Assembly: GCA_963771295.1 (NCBI GenBank)
Contig: CAVYTB010000013.1
Location: 868,001 to 932,000 of the forward strand
Direction: 5' to 3'
Source of the DNA: Acidiferrum sp963771295
GTDB taxonomy: Bacteria > Acidobacteriota > Terriglobia > Acidiferrales > UBA7541
DNA length: 64,000 nt
Shown here: positions 13,937 to 23,203 of the stretch, piece by piece
How positions within the stretch are numbered: the first letter of the stretch is position 1
Layout: each line of letters begins with the position of its first letter
Made by a program: the position numbers and the translations under genes
Notes under the pieces: model-generated
Told to the model about the DNA's origin: nothing
Seen by the model: the letters and a program-made list of their open reading frames with translations, nothing else
Databases searched by the model: none

Positions 13937-14755
13937 TCACGCGGCGGTGGAATCGGCTTCGGAGGTGCCTTCGAGTTGGGCCAGGATTTCACGCAGGGTG
14001 CGGATCAGTTCATCGCGCGACACGTGGCTCTTCTTGAACTGCATGCGGAAGCGGAAGGCTTCGTTCTCCGGCTCATACTGAAAAATAAACGGCTGGGGCT
14101 TCGCGGGCGCGGCGCTCTCTTCGCGGCGTTCGCGGCGAACTTCATCGCGCGTCATCCCACCTTGCAGGATTTTGGCGAGCATCTCGAACATCTTGCGCTC
14201 GGTGGGTTGTTTTGCAAGCTGAAGGAGCACGGACTTCGAAGTGATGCCGGCTTCGACGCACTTTTTGCGCACTGCCTCGGTAATGTTTCGCAGCGTCAGC
14301 GCCTCGGACACGGAAGAGCGCGACTTGCCAATTTTCTTGGCCATGTCTTCGTGAGTGTATTCAAACTGGGTCATCAGGCGGTCTAGGCCATCGGCTTCTT
14401 CAAAGGGCGTCAAATCCTTGCGCTGCATGTTCTCAATCAGCGCGATTTCCAGAGTCTCGGCATCGTCGGCCATCTTCTCGATGCACGGAACTTCGCGAAT
14501 TCCAGCCGCTCGCGCCGCGTGGTAGCGCCGCTCGCCAGAAATAATGTGGTAGCAGTCCTCGCGCGCTACGTAGCGGACCAGCAGCGGTTCGAGCACGCCC
14601 TTTTCCTGGATGGACGCGGTCAATTCGCGCAAATCACCAAGGGCCTTGCGAGGCTGCTCAGGATTCGGGCGGATCTGATCGACAGGGATCATCCGCCCGA
14701 CGGCGGCTCCGCTATAGCTGGTCAGTGATTCTACGTAGTGAGCGTCATGCCGCAT
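13937..14755 (-). CDS. parB: ParB/Spo0J-family partition protein
   Basis: A 272-residue ParB-type protein. The ParB/sulfiredoxin-like N-terminal domain carries VDQIRPNPEQPRKALGDLRE and the arginine patch motif GERRYHAARAAG (CTPase/DNA-clamp box). The central HTH is YTHEDMAKKIGKSRSSVSEA, and a dimerisation tail follows. It binds parS and works with ParA in chromosome or replicon segregation. ATG 14755 (MRHDAHYVESLTSYSG) is preferred; a start at 14800 would overlap parA by 56 bases. No parS-like site was spotted nearby by eye. Confidence 0.9.
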   Translation of the reverse strand: MRHDAHYVESLTSYSGAAVGRMIPVDQIRPNPEQPRKALGDLRELTASIQEKGVLEPLLVRYVAREDCYHIISGERRYHAARAAGIREVPCIEKMADDAETLEIALIENMQRKDLTPFEEADGLDRLMTQFEYTHEDMAKKIGKSRSSVSEALTLRNITEAVRKKCVEAGITSKSVLLQLAKQPTERKMFEMLAKILQGGMTRDEVRRERREESAAPAKPQPFIFQYEPENEAFRFRMQFKKSHVSRDELIRTLREILAQLEGTSEADSTAA

Positions 14756-15545
14756 CTTCAGCGTGACGGGCAACCCGGCTTTCTTCAACACGTTGTACAA
14801 CCTCCGCTGCGAGCTTTTTGTACTCCACCGCCCCAGGTGACTTGGGCGCGAATGTCAAAATCGTTTCTTTGTACGCTGGGCTTTCTTCCAGGCGCACATT
14901 CTTGCTGATCTTGGTCTTGAACAGCACTTCCCCAAACACGTTGCGAATCTGTCCGTGCGTGTCGCGCGAAATATTGGTGCGTTTATCGAAGAGGGTAATG
15001 ACCACGCCGAGCATCTTCAACTGCGGATTTGGCCGCGCGCGAATGCGCTCGTAGGTTTCCAGCAAATCGTCGGTGCCCTCAATGGCGAAGTAGGCCGCCT
15101 GAATTGGCACAAGCAAATGAGACGAGGCCACCAGCGCATTCACGGTGAGGATGCCGAGGGACGGCGGCGTATCCAGCACAATGTAATCGTATTCCTTCAA
15201 GATCGGCGCGAGGGCGTCCTTCAAACGGTAGGGCGCGTCAAACTGTCCAGCCAGAACGGTCTCCAATTTCGCGAGGGCCAAGCGGCCGCCGCCGACGAAC
15301 AGGTTGGGATCCTTGGTGGGCTTGACGACATTGGTCATGGGAGTACGCGCATCGCCCAAGACGTCGAACATCGAGGTAGTGACGTCGGCCATATCGAAAA
15401 ACGCAATGGTGGAATTCGCCTGGGGATCAAGATCGATCAGTAGGGTTTTCCGACCCTTATGAGCGATCGCCGCGGACAGATTGATGGCCGTGGTGGTCTT
15501 ACCAACGCCGCCCTTCTGGTTCGCAATTGTGATAATGGCAGTCAT
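14745..15545 (-). CDS. parA: ParA-family partition ATPase
   Basis: A 266-residue deviant-Walker ATPase. Its A-motif KGGVGKTTTAINLSAAIA (about residues 10-28) contains the signature lysine. Also seen are LLIDLDPQANSTIAF and the switch YDYIVLDTPPSLGILTVNAL. ParA forms nucleoid-bound gradients that move ParB-parS complexes. It overlaps parB by 11 bases. The ATG begins MTAIITIANQKGG, the normal family start. A -10-like TATACT lies at 15618-15623 on the minus strand, with only a poor -35. Confidence 0.95.
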   Translation of the reverse strand: MTAIITIANQKGGVGKTTTAINLSAAIAHKGRKTLLIDLDPQANSTIAFFDMADVTTSMFDVLGDARTPMTNVVKPTKDPNLFVGGGRLALAKLETVLAGQFDAPYRLKDALAPILKEYDYIVLDTPPSLGILTVNALVASSHLLVPIQAAYFAIEGTDDLLETYERIRARPNPQLKMLGVVITLFDKRTNISRDTHGQIRNVFGEVLFKTKISKNVRLEESPAYKETILTFAPKSPGAVEYKKLAAEVVQRVEESRVARHAEDAA

Positions 15546-15759
15546 TTACGCTCTGCCTCCACTCGTACACTCGGCCCGCCTCGACACAGCGATGGTCTCG
15601 CGAGGCACTTCGAGATTAGTATATCTTATGGTTGTTATGCCGGCAGACGGGCCCCTAGGCATACAGAGCACTCTACGTTCCATATCCCGCTAACGCAAGC
15701 CAAAAGTGCCACTTTTCAGGGCTGGCAGTGGAAATCTCGGGCTAACCGCACGACAGCCC

Positions 15760-15792
15760 CAAAATGAAAACGGCGCGAATGGTTTCGCGCCG
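15760..15792 (-). terminator. intrinsic terminator of the PilZ gene
   Basis: Perfect 9-base stem CGGCGCGAA/TTCGCGCCG with a 4-base loop. On the minus strand it is followed by TTTTCATTTT. It lies 47 bases after the PilZ stop. Confidence 0.8.
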
Positions 15793-15838
15793 GTCAATCG
15801 TTTGTTGACTGCAGATCCTGGCGATCCAATCGATGCTC

Positions 15839-16171
15839 CTAAAACTCCACGCCCCAAAACTCCACCGGCGCATTCACTAATTCCAGACCCAACTCCCATC
15901 CGGTTCTACCCTCGTGGCCGCGCCAGATCAGCGTGGCCTCGGACGTTCTGCCATTCACGGAATTCAGCAATTTCATCTTCTGGCCGACCGGAAATCCTTG
16001 CGGAACCACCGCCAAACATCCCTTGGGGCTGATATCAACGGTGTAGCCTTCGGCGCGGTAGGTCTCGCCCTTTTCGCTCCACTCCACGGTGACGTGAACG
16101 CGCGAGTTGACGCGTCTTGCTGAACGCATGTAGTCCAGCATTCTGAGCGCGTGATTCACTTCATTCGACAT
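15839..16171 (-). CDS. PilZ-domain protein
   Basis: A 110-residue single-domain protein starting MSNEVNHALRMLDYMRSARR. The PilZ c-di-GMP signature is partly kept: RRVNSR at the N-terminal end (compare RxxxR) and VDISPKGCLAVVPQ (compare D/NxSxxG). The family acts as a c-di-GMP receptor controlling motility or exopolysaccharide. The tail ends with an aromatic run (EFWGVEF). A GTG six bases upstream is an alternative start. It has its own terminator and stands apart from parA. Confidence 0.8.
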   Translation of the reverse strand: MSNEVNHALRMLDYMRSARRVNSRVHVTVEWSEKGETYRAEGYTVDISPKGCLAVVPQGFPVGQKMKLLNSVNGRTSEATLIWRGHEGRTGWELGLELVNAPVEFWGVEF

Positions 16172-16390
16172 TCCCACGATCTACCCTGCTTTCCGCGCAA
16201 TACCGGCCAGCGATTCTGCACCGCGGCTCGCCATGAACGCAAACCGAGTGCCTCGGTCAGTTCCCACCGTACGACTGAAGAGCTTCAGCGTCAATGCAAC
16301 TGAGGGCAAGTGACGCTCGAAAAGTAACCCTTGCGCCATTTCGGATTTTTCCTTTTTCTTGCTCGTCCATCATAAACTTTGCTATTGCTC

Positions 16391-17770
16391 ATGCTCACGT
16401 TCGCTACATTCCGGTCTGAGCTGCGTCCCACACTTCGCATGGCCCTGCCGCTGGTGCTGGCGGAACTGGGATGGATGAGTATGGTTATCGTGGACACCAT
16501 GATGGTGGGGCGGCTGCCGTATAGCGCGGAAGCCATTGGAGCGGTGAGCATCAGCTCCAGCATCTTTATCGTGTTTGCGTTCTTCGCGGAAGGACTGATG
16601 GCGGGCCTGGATACGCTGGTATCGCAGGCATTTGGCGCCGGGAATCGCGAGGACTGTCACCGGTCACTTGTGAACAGCATTTACCTGACGTTTGCGGTAG
16701 CACCATTCCTGGCGATTCCGGTTTGGTACATCCCGTTGTACTTCGAACAATTCGGCGTGACGCACAGCGTGGCTGTGCTTGCGACACCGTACATGCGCAC
16801 GCTATCGGCAGGACTGCTGCCGCTGATTCTTTATTTTGCGGTGCGGCGTGCCTTGCAGGGGATGAACATGGTGAGGCCGATCGCGTTTGCATTGGTGACG
16901 GCGAACATTGTCAACCTGCTGGGGAACTATGTGCTGATTTTCGGCAGGTTCGGCTTCCCTGCCCTTGGGGTGACTGGATCTGGCTGGGCTACCGCGATCT
17001 CGCGCACATACATGGCGGTGGTGCTGTTGGGCTATCTGCTGTGGTACGACGCGCGGCACAAGACGGAGTTGTTGAAGACACCGGTGCAACCCGATTTACA
17101 GCGGATACGCCGAATTATCGCGCTCGGACTGCCGGCGGCCATGCAAATTACGGCGGAGGTTGCGGTGTTCGCGTTGGTTGCGGCGCTGATCGCCAGGCTG
17201 GGCGCGGTGGCGCAGGCATCACACCAAATCGCGCTGAACACCGTCGCGTTCACGTATATGGTGCCGCTGGGAATTTCGGCCGCTGCGGCGGTGCGCGTTG
17301 GTCAGGCGATTGGCAGGCGGGATCCGGCCGGGGCACGGCTTGCGGGTAACACGGCGATCATTCTGGGAGCGAGTTTCATGTCTTGCATGAGCATTGCGCT
17401 GCTGGTTTTTCCTCGCTATATCGCGCGCATCTATACCACCGACCAGACCGTCATTCGCAACGCTATCTTGTTGCTGGCGGCTGGCGCCGCGTTCCAACTT
17501 TTTGACGGCATCCAGACTGTGGCGACCGGATGTTTGCGCGGCACAGGGGATACGCGCACTCCGATGATGTGCCACTTTTCCGCATATTGGTTGCTGGGGC
17601 TGCCGCTGGGAACCTGGCTTTGCTTCCGGCGGCACTGGGGCGCGCTGGGATTGTGGGTGGGGCTGAGCTTATCGCTGATTGTCATTGGGATATTGCTGCT
17701 GATTTTCTGGCGCCGCCGGATTCAACGGCTGGTGGCATGTGATGAGGTGGAGGTGGTGGTTAGTCGGTGA
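16391..17770 (+). CDS. MATE-family efflux transporter
   Basis: A 459-residue polytopic membrane protein with about 12 helices in two pseudo-repeats. The family pattern appears in PLVLAELGWMSMVIVDTMMV and GLDTLVSQAFGAGNREDCHR, mirrored in the second half by GISAAAAVRVGQAIGRRDPA. MATE proteins export drugs or metabolites by Na+ or H+ antiport. ATG 16391 (MLTFATFRSELRPTLRMALP) is preferred over a TTG 12 bases upstream. No neighbouring regulator is seen, so the substrate cannot be inferred. The C-terminus ends in a short basic/acidic tail. Confidence 0.93.
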   Translation: MLTFATFRSELRPTLRMALPLVLAELGWMSMVIVDTMMVGRLPYSAEAIGAVSISSSIFIVFAFFAEGLMAGLDTLVSQAFGAGNREDCHRSLVNSIYLTFAVAPFLAIPVWYIPLYFEQFGVTHSVAVLATPYMRTLSAGLLPLILYFAVRRALQGMNMVRPIAFALVTANIVNLLGNYVLIFGRFGFPALGVTGSGWATAISRTYMAVVLLGYLLWYDARHKTELLKTPVQPDLQRIRRIIALGLPAAMQITAEVAVFALVAALIARLGAVAQASHQIALNTVAFTYMVPLGISAAAAVRVGQAIGRRDPAGARLAGNTAIILGASFMSCMSIALLVFPRYIARIYTTDQTVIRNAILLLAAGAAFQLFDGIQTVATGCLRGTGDTRTPMMCHFSAYWLLGLPLGTWLCFRRHWGALGLWVGLSLSLIVIGILLLIFWRRRIQRLVACDEVEVVVSR

Positions 17771-17805
17771 AGATGCTGGATGTGCGAGCGAGTGCACCAG
17801 CGGGG

Positions 17806-17827
17806 CCAGCATAAAAGCTAGCGCTAC
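17806..17827. repeat. short palindromic repeat (class A)
   Basis: CAGCATAAAAGCTAGCGCTAC, a variant of GGCATAAAAGCCGGCGCTAC, between the convergent MATE and kinase genes. Confidence 0.5.
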
Positions 17828-17860
17828 GGCAAACCAAGGCGCTTTTTTCTGCCCGGAACT

Positions 17861-20479
17861 TCACTTCTTCTTTAGTTCGGAGGTCCAGTTGGTGACTAGC
17901 GTTAGCGGAGAAGCGTTGTCGGCAGGCAGTGAATTGACGAGCAATCGGCCGTCGGGAGCGACATCGAACTGGAACCAGCCGAACATGGTTACGACAACGC
18001 GAGTCTGAGCGAAGATTCGAGGAGAGCTGGCGACATTTCTGGCTGGGTCGAAATCAACGACCATCACTTTGCGATCTGGCTGAACAAAGAAAATTCTCTT
18101 TCCGTCTCGACTCCAGCGCGGCTGCGTTGACCCAACGGCATTAGAAATCTGGATGCGAGTTCCGGGGCCGGGAAATGGTTGGACCAGGATCTCGCGCATA
18201 GGCATTCCGATGTAGGCAACCCATTTTCCATCCGGCGAGAATTGAGCCTCGGCACCAAATTTTGAAAACTGCGTCGATTTACGCTCAACCGGAGAATAGA
18301 CCTCAATGCTGGGATAAGCCCGTCCTCCCACGCGCATGTAGATCAAATGCCCGTCGATCGACCAGCTACAGGGAACGACGTTGTCGCCGCTCACGATGGG
18401 CCGGGAGGGACCTGAGGCATCCGCTGGAACTTCCTGGATGTTCAAGGAACCGTCGCGGTAGGCAATGGTCTTGCCGTCGGGAGACCAGACGGGATTGCTT
18501 TCGCTGCCGCCTTCGGTGACGCGAATGCTAACGCCGCGCTGCAAATCGTAGACACGGATGAAGTGTTTGCCGTTATGTTCGTCATCCGAATAGACCGCCA
18601 AGGAATGGCCGTCGGGAGAAAATTGCGGACCCTCGAAACCGACTTCAGGAAATTGACCAAGCTCCTTTCCGGTAGAGTCGTACCACACCAGGCGCGAGGG
18701 AGCGTCGGTTGCGGACTGAAAGATCAGTTTGCCATCCTGAGAAACGGAAAAGCCGGATTCCCAGAAGTCAAAAAATTTGTCGACTTCCTGTTGCGTCAAG
18801 GGAACCGCAGGGCCGGCGGTTTGAAGCTGCCGGGTGTCGAAGGGTTGGGCCATGATGGTTCGATCACGCACGTAGATGAGATTGCCGGCGGCGAAAAACA
18901 CGTTACCGATGACTTCGGAGGAGATGAGCTTCGGTGTGGCGGAATCCAGAGAAGCAGCGTAAAGACCGTTGCGCTGGCTACCTGGAGGCCCGGCCCAGTT
19001 CACGAAATAGAGGACATGCTTCCCATCCGGAAGGAAATGCGGCCAATGTTGAGATTCGCTGCTGCCCGGGGAAACGGTTGTGACCGCAACGGGCGTGCCA
19101 CCGGCGGCAGGGATGCGGTAGAGCGGACCAATGATACCGGAAGCGAAGACGATGATTCCGTTCTGATTCCAGGTGCCGCCAAAGCCTGGCGTGGCTTCGC
19201 ACAAAATCTGAACCGAGGAATTCAGAAGATCGACGGTCTTAAGCCGTCCCTGGGCAAAGAAACCAATATGCAGACTGTCTGGCGACCAGAATGGAAATGT
19301 GGCCGCCTCTGTGCCGGTGAGTTGTTGCGCATTGGAAGACGCCAGACCACGGACCCACAGACTGGTTTTGCCGTTCGGGCCGATGGCGACAAAGGCAACG
19401 CGACTGCCGTCTGGTGAAATAGCGAAGTTGTACGGCAGAAGGGACCAGCCGGGAGGCGGAAGCAGCGACGTGCGCAGCACCGGCGCGCTCGACGATGGCC
19501 AATACTTCGCCACGCCAATGGCTAGTGCCAGGCACGCGACGGCAAACGCGGCAGCCAGCGCCCAGGCCAACCATTCCCTGGATTTTCGCGGCGTAACGGC
19601 CTGGGCGGATGCGCCGGTGGGAGAATCGGAAATCCACTTCAACTCGATGGCTAAATCTCGCGCCGACTGCCAGCGTTCCTGGCGATCTTTGGCGAGGCAG
19701 GTCGCGATGGCGTGTTCCAGGGCCGGTGGGGTCAAGGGCTTCAGCGACGCAATTGGCGGAGGATCCTTTTCGAGTATGGCCGAGGCGACGCTGAGTTGAC
19801 TCTTGCCCGTGAAGGCTCGGGTACCGGTCAGCATCTCGTACAACACCGCGCCGAGAGAAAAAATATCGCTGCGGCAATCCAATTCTTTGCCCTCGATCTG
19901 TTCCGGGGACATGTATTGAAAAGTGCCGACAATAGTTCCCTGCTCCGTGACGGGCGACAAGTTTGGCGCTGAGGCGGTCATAGTGGCCAGAGAAGCCAAC
20001 GGAGCCGCAGGCTTTGCTAATCCAAAATCGAGGAGTTTTACGCCCGATGCGGTAAGCATGATGTTGCCAGGCTTGAGGTCACGATGGACGACTCCGCCGC
20101 GGTCGGCTTTGTCCAACGCATCAGCGATTTGGATTCCGTATGTCAGCACCTGATCGAGCGGCAACGGTCCTTTCGCCAGGCGCGCGGCCAAGGTTTCGCC
20201 TTCCACACACTCCATAACCAAATAGCTGATTCCATCCTGATTGCCCACGTCGTGCAGAACGCAGATGTGCGGATGATTCAGGCTGGAGATGGTCTTTGCT
20301 TCTCGTTCGAAGCGCTGCCTGCGAATCGGATCGGAAGAAAGGTGCGGGGGAAGAATTTTGATGGCGACAGTACGATCGAGACGCGTGTCGAGTGCGCGGT
20401 AGACTTCGCCCATGCCACCCGCACCGAGTGGTTCGCCGACTTCGTACGGACCGAGTTTGGTGCCTGGTTCGAGGTGCAT
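17861..20479 (-). CDS. Ser/Thr protein kinase with C-terminal WD40-like (PD40) propeller
   Basis: An 872-residue membrane receptor-type kinase. The kinase domain (about residues 12-270) has GAGGMGEVYRALDTRLDRTV, the catalytic loop VVHRDLKPGNIML and DFGLAK. One membrane helix follows (LAWALAAAFAVACLALAIGV, about 310-332), then an extracytoplasmic beta-propeller with repeated '(F/W)SPDG' blades: FAISPDGSRVAFVAIGPNGK, PQFSPDGHSLAVYSDDE, VWSPDGKTIAYRDG and RWSRDGKRIFFVQPDRK. The layout suggests an external sensor signalling through cytoplasmic phosphorylation. The arrangement is very common in Acidobacteriota. It is divergent from the exported protein gene at 20693, which could be co-regulated. 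Confidence 0.95.
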   Translation of the reverse strand: MHLEPGTKLGPYEVGEPLGAGGMGEVYRALDTRLDRTVAIKILPPHLSSDPIRRQRFEREAKTISSLNHPHICVLHDVGNQDGISYLVMECVEGETLAARLAKGPLPLDQVLTYGIQIADALDKADRGGVVHRDLKPGNIMLTASGVKLLDFGLAKPAAPLASLATMTASAPNLSPVTEQGTIVGTFQYMSPEQIEGKELDCRSDIFSLGAVLYEMLTGTRAFTGKSQLSVASAILEKDPPPIASLKPLTPPALEHAIATCLAKDRQERWQSARDLAIELKWISDSPTGASAQAVTPRKSREWLAWALAAAFAVACLALAIGVAKYWPSSSAPVLRTSLLPPPGWSLLPYNFAISPDGSRVAFVAIGPNGKTSLWVRGLASSNAQQLTGTEAATFPFWSPDSLHIGFFAQGRLKTVDLLNSSVQILCEATPGFGGTWNQNGIIVFASGIIGPLYRIPAAGGTPVAVTTVSPGSSESQHWPHFLPDGKHVLYFVNWAGPPGSQRNGLYAASLDSATPKLISSEVIGNVFFAAGNLIYVRDRTIMAQPFDTRQLQTAGPAVPLTQQEVDKFFDFWESGFSVSQDGKLIFQSATDAPSRLVWYDSTGKELGQFPEVGFEGPQFSPDGHSLAVYSDDEHNGKHFIRVYDLQRGVSIRVTEGGSESNPVWSPDGKTIAYRDGSLNIQEVPADASGPSRPIVSGDNVVPCSWSIDGHLIYMRVGGRAYPSIEVYSPVERKSTQFSKFGAEAQFSPDGKWVAYIGMPMREILVQPFPGPGTRIQISNAVGSTQPRWSRDGKRIFFVQPDRKVMVVDFDPARNVASSPRIFAQTRVVVTMFGWFQFDVAPDGRLLVNSLPADNASPLTLVTNWTSELKKK

Positions 20480-20692
20480 CGGTTCGCCGATTATAGCCCG
20501 AGGAGACTTGGCACGATAACGAGTTCCAAGGGATTCAGACCGGCCGCTTTAGCGTTACCGGGGTTTCGGGCTGCGCGAATCCTGCATCTAACTCCTCACG
20601 CCTTGGGTGTGGTAGATTGCAGGCCAACTTCGCGGTCTGGGCGCTGCAGCGTGAGGCTCAGGCGGCGACTTGGCAGGTGGACGGAGGACTTC

Positions 20693-21586
20693 ATGGCGCG
20701 CGTCTTTGGGAATTGCAAACACTTCAAATTATCAATGTCGGCCGGAAGAATGGTTTGCGCGCTGGCGCTTGTGTGCGCTGTTGTGTGCGCACTGGGGTCG
20801 GCACAGGAGTTGACAAAACGGCTGACCAATCAGGACGTGATGGATATGACTGCGATGGGCCTCTCGGATGACGTGATCATCGCGAAGATTCGCAGCGTGT
20901 CTGGAGACGGTTTGAAGTTCGACACTTCGGTCGAGGGATTGAAGACGTTGAAGGCGGCAAAAGTTTCCGATGCGGTGATTAAGGTGATGGTGAACCCGAC
21001 GCCGGCACCCGCGCCTGTGATTGTGGCCGCCACGGCAATTTCCAATGATCCGAATCTTCCGCCGCCGGAGGTAGGAGTGTATTGGAAAGACGCGCAGACC
21101 TTTGTGCTGATTCAAGGGATGACGGTTACGCAGGCGAAAGTGGGAGGCCGCGCCGGCAGCTTCTTTACCAACGGAATGAGATCGGAGCACTGGGACGCGA
21201 CCATGGCAGGTCCAACCTCGAACAATCACGTTAAAGACCGCCAACCGGTATTTTATTTTTATGTTCCGGACGGCGACACTGCTGCGGATTACGTTCTGAT
21301 CAAACTGGAGAAGAAAAGCGATCACCGCGAATTCCAGGTGGGAAGCTTTGGCGGCGTAACAGGCGGAAAGTCGGGCGTGAAGAAAGACAAGGAAATTCCG
21401 TTTCACGCCGAACATGTGGGCATCCGAGTTTATAAAGTTACGCTGGAGTCGAGCTTGAAACCTGGGGAGTACGGATTCTTCCTGGGCACGGGCGCGCAAT
21501 CGAATATGTCGGGCGGGAATATGGGTTCGGCGCGTTCCGGCGGAAGCGCTAGCGGACGAGTGTACGATTTCTCCATTCCTGAATAG
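20693..21586 (+). CDS. exported hypothetical protein with LTNQDV-type N-terminal domain
   Basis: A 297-residue protein. ATG 20693 has ACGGAGGAC 7-12 bases upstream. Signal peptide: RMVCALALVCAVVCALGSAQ. The first mature domain, KRLTNQDVMDMTAMGLSDDV with TSVEGLKTLKAAKVSDAVIK, is a helical module often seen at the N-terminus of acidobacterial secreted proteins (from memory; no name known). The rest is beta-rich, ending in a Gly/Ser/Met tail. The frame continues 600 bases upstream opposite the kinase gene, but that part is antisense and is not included. Function unknown. Confidence 0.75.
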   Translation: MARVFGNCKHFKLSMSAGRMVCALALVCAVVCALGSAQELTKRLTNQDVMDMTAMGLSDDVIIAKIRSVSGDGLKFDTSVEGLKTLKAAKVSDAVIKVMVNPTPAPAPVIVAATAISNDPNLPPPEVGVYWKDAQTFVLIQGMTVTQAKVGGRAGSFFTNGMRSEHWDATMAGPTSNNHVKDRQPVFYFYVPDGDTAADYVLIKLEKKSDHREFQVGSFGGVTGGKSGVKKDKEIPFHAEHVGIRVYKVTLESSLKPGEYGFFLGTGAQSNMSGGNMGSARSGGSASGRVYDFSIPE

Positions 21587-21703
21587 CCGTTACTGCCTGC
21601 GGCACCGGCAATTGCACCCCCACCTCGCATCAATTCATGCCAGGGCAAGGGTGGAGATGCTTCGCACGGAGACGGCACCGTACCTCAACATCACAGATCT
21701 AGG

Positions 21704-21720
21704 GGTTTGCAGTTTGCAGT
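21704..21720. repeat. short GTTTGCAGTTTGCAGT tandem
   Basis: Two and a half copies of GTTTGCA between convergent genes. Related in style to the AGTT-rich runs at 1836, 13897 and 23115. Confidence 0.35.
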
Positions 21721-21744
21721 GATGGCCTGGCGTGAAATCAAATT

Positions 21745-22398
21745 TTATTGCTGGCTTTTGAAACGAGCGGCGAGATCGCGGATTTCCGGATTTTCGAAGA
21801 TACGCGAGCGGAGATCTTGTTTTGTGGCTTCAAGCATGGCGAAGCCGAGATCATCGCCCGCAACGTACAGGCGACGGAACGGCTTCAGTAGACGCATCAC
21901 CGGGTAAAGGGCGGCCAAGATTTTCGGGAGGTTCGGCGAGGGCTGCGCATCGATGAATGCGGGACGCCAGCAGTCCGCGGCAATGACGTCGATCAGCTCG
22001 ATTTCGGTCTGCGCTTTCACACGCGACCAGAACATGCGGCTCGCGGGATTCGTCCCCTGCCCGGCTGATGTAATGAAATGGGCGTGGGGCGAACGCATCT
22101 GCAACATGTGTGCGGCGGCCATCGTGTAGTCATGCGTGATCTTGCGGTATTCCTCCTTGGAAACCTTGGTGATAGAGATGCCGAGGCAGAACAGACAGGC
22201 ATCGACGGAATCAAAAGCTTCGGCAATGGGCGAGTAGTTCAGAAAGTCGCTGTGAACAAACGTGCGAAGTTTTGGGTCGGTACTGGCAAGAGGACGGCGC
22301 GCTATGGCGCGAACTTCGTGGACTTGCGGCGTGGAGAGGCAGGCGGAGAGGACCGCGCCGCCCGCGGAACCTGATGCGCCAAAGAGGAGGATGTTCAT
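21745..22398 (-). CDS. NAD(P)-binding Rossmann-fold oxidoreductase (atypical SDR)
   Basis: A 217-residue protein beginning MNILLFGASGSAGGAVLSAC, with the GxSGxxG dinucleotide motif of atypical short-chain dehydrogenases (NAD(P)H-binding/NmrA-like, PF13460-type). It continues with CLFCLGISITKVSKEEYRKI and HAHFITSAGQGTNPASRMFW, where Ser/Thr and Lys appear in place of the classical YxxxK. The family includes flavin reductases, HTATIP2-like proteins and redox sensors. Substrate not assignable. Complete length. Convergent with the exported protein gene. Confidence 0.8.
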   Translation of the reverse strand: MNILLFGASGSAGGAVLSACLSTPQVHEVRAIARRPLASTDPKLRTFVHSDFLNYSPIAEAFDSVDACLFCLGISITKVSKEEYRKITHDYTMAAAHMLQMRSPHAHFITSAGQGTNPASRMFWSRVKAQTEIELIDVIAADCWRPAFIDAQPSPNLPKILAALYPVMRLLKPFRRLYVAGDDLGFAMLEATKQDLRSRIFENPEIRDLAARFKSQQ

Positions 22399-22512
22399 AG
22401 GATTGAATGCATGATGCAGCGATGCGGCCTGAGAATCCAGTAAAGAAATTCGGAGCCGTCAGGGGGGAAAGCCGGTTTATTTGGGGTTGGTTGCGGCACG
22501 GCTGAAAGCGAT

Positions 22513-22537
22513 GCTGGCATAAAAGCCAGCCGCTAAC
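22513..22537. repeat. short palindromic repeat (class A)
   Basis: GCTGGCATAAAAGCCAGCCG then CTAAC; a perfect 6-base stem GCTGGC/GCCAGC around ATAAAA. Confidence 0.6.
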
Positions 22538-22646
22538 ACCTCTAGCTCAACATACCACTTGAATTTCAAGTGAGAATCTACATTTAAGACTAAGAACCTC
22601 AGCAATCTGTAAAGACGTGCCCTACGGATAGCGCGAAGACCCAAGA

Positions 22647-22675
22647 GAGATTCCTCGCTTCGCTCGAGATGAATG
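22647..22675. repeat. fragment of dispersed CTCGCTTCGCTCGAGATGA repeat
   Basis: AGATTCCTCGCTTCGCTCGA followed by GATGAATG; same family as 11521, 45144 and 50925. Confidence 0.5.
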
Positions 22676-22691
22676 CTTGGAACTTGGCAGG

Positions 22692-23111
22692 TCAGTGAGG
22701 CGCGTAGATTTGGTAGACCATGAAATAGACGATTACGCCGGTGACGGAGACGTACAGCCACAGTGGCAAGGTCCAGCGAGCGATCACGCGGTGCTTGTCG
22801 AAACGTTGAAGCCAGGCGCGACGCAGCGTGACGATGATCATCGGAACGATGACGACGGCGAGAATGGTGTGCGACAGCAGCAGCGCGAAGTAGACGGGGC
22901 GAATCCAACCCTGACCCTGGAAATGGACCACCTGATGGATGCGCGCGTGGTAGATGAGATAGGAAACCAGGAAGGCGCAGGAAACGAAGAAGGCGGAGAC
23001 CATCAACTTTTTGTGGAGGGAGATTTTGCCGGAACGAACGGCGGTGTAGCCTGCGGCAAGGAGAATGGCGCTGGTGGCGTTGAGGGTGGCGTTGAAGGCG
23101 GCGTGAGACAT
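22692..23111 (-). CDS. DUF420 membrane protein (oxidase-assembly type)
   Basis: A 139-residue protein with four predicted helices: TLNATSAILLAAGYTAVRSG, SAFFVSCAFLVSYLIYHARI, RPVYFALLLSHTILAVVIVP and WTLPLWLYVSVTGVIVYFMV. The conserved histidines (KISLHKKLM, HARIH, LLSHTILA) match the DUF420 family. Members such as CtaM are needed for heme-copper oxidase assembly, so its position at the end of the ccm-hemH-ctaA-ctaB run fits. It starts 92 bases after ctaB ends. Confidence 0.88.
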   Translation of the reverse strand: MSHAAFNATLNATSAILLAAGYTAVRSGKISLHKKLMVSAFFVSCAFLVSYLIYHARIHQVVHFQGQGWIRPVYFALLLSHTILAVVIVPMIIVTLRRAWLQRFDKHRVIARWTLPLWLYVSVTGVIVYFMVYQIYAPH

Positions 23112-23114
23112 GAG

Positions 23115-23149
23115 AGTTTTCAGTTGTCAGTTATAAGTTCTAAGTAAAG
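23115..23149. repeat. low-complexity AGTT/TAAGTT run
   Basis: AGTTTTCAGTTGTCAGTTAT then AAGTTCTAAGTAAAG, immediately before the DUF420 start. Nearly the same as the run at 13897-13924 on the other strand. Confidence 0.5.
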
Positions 23150-23203
23150 CAAATCCGGGAATGCTTAGACCGTAAAAGCGACGGCTAGCCGACGCACTCC
23201 ACA

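Noticed and set aside
13900..15700. Search by eye for a parS site (GTTTCACGTGAAAC-like) around parAB.
   Set aside because: No convincing match seen; a computed search of the whole genome would be needed.
20084..20692. 600-base in-frame upstream extension of the exported protein gene.
   Set aside because: It is antisense to the kinase catalytic region. The signal peptide and strong ribosome site place the start at 20693.
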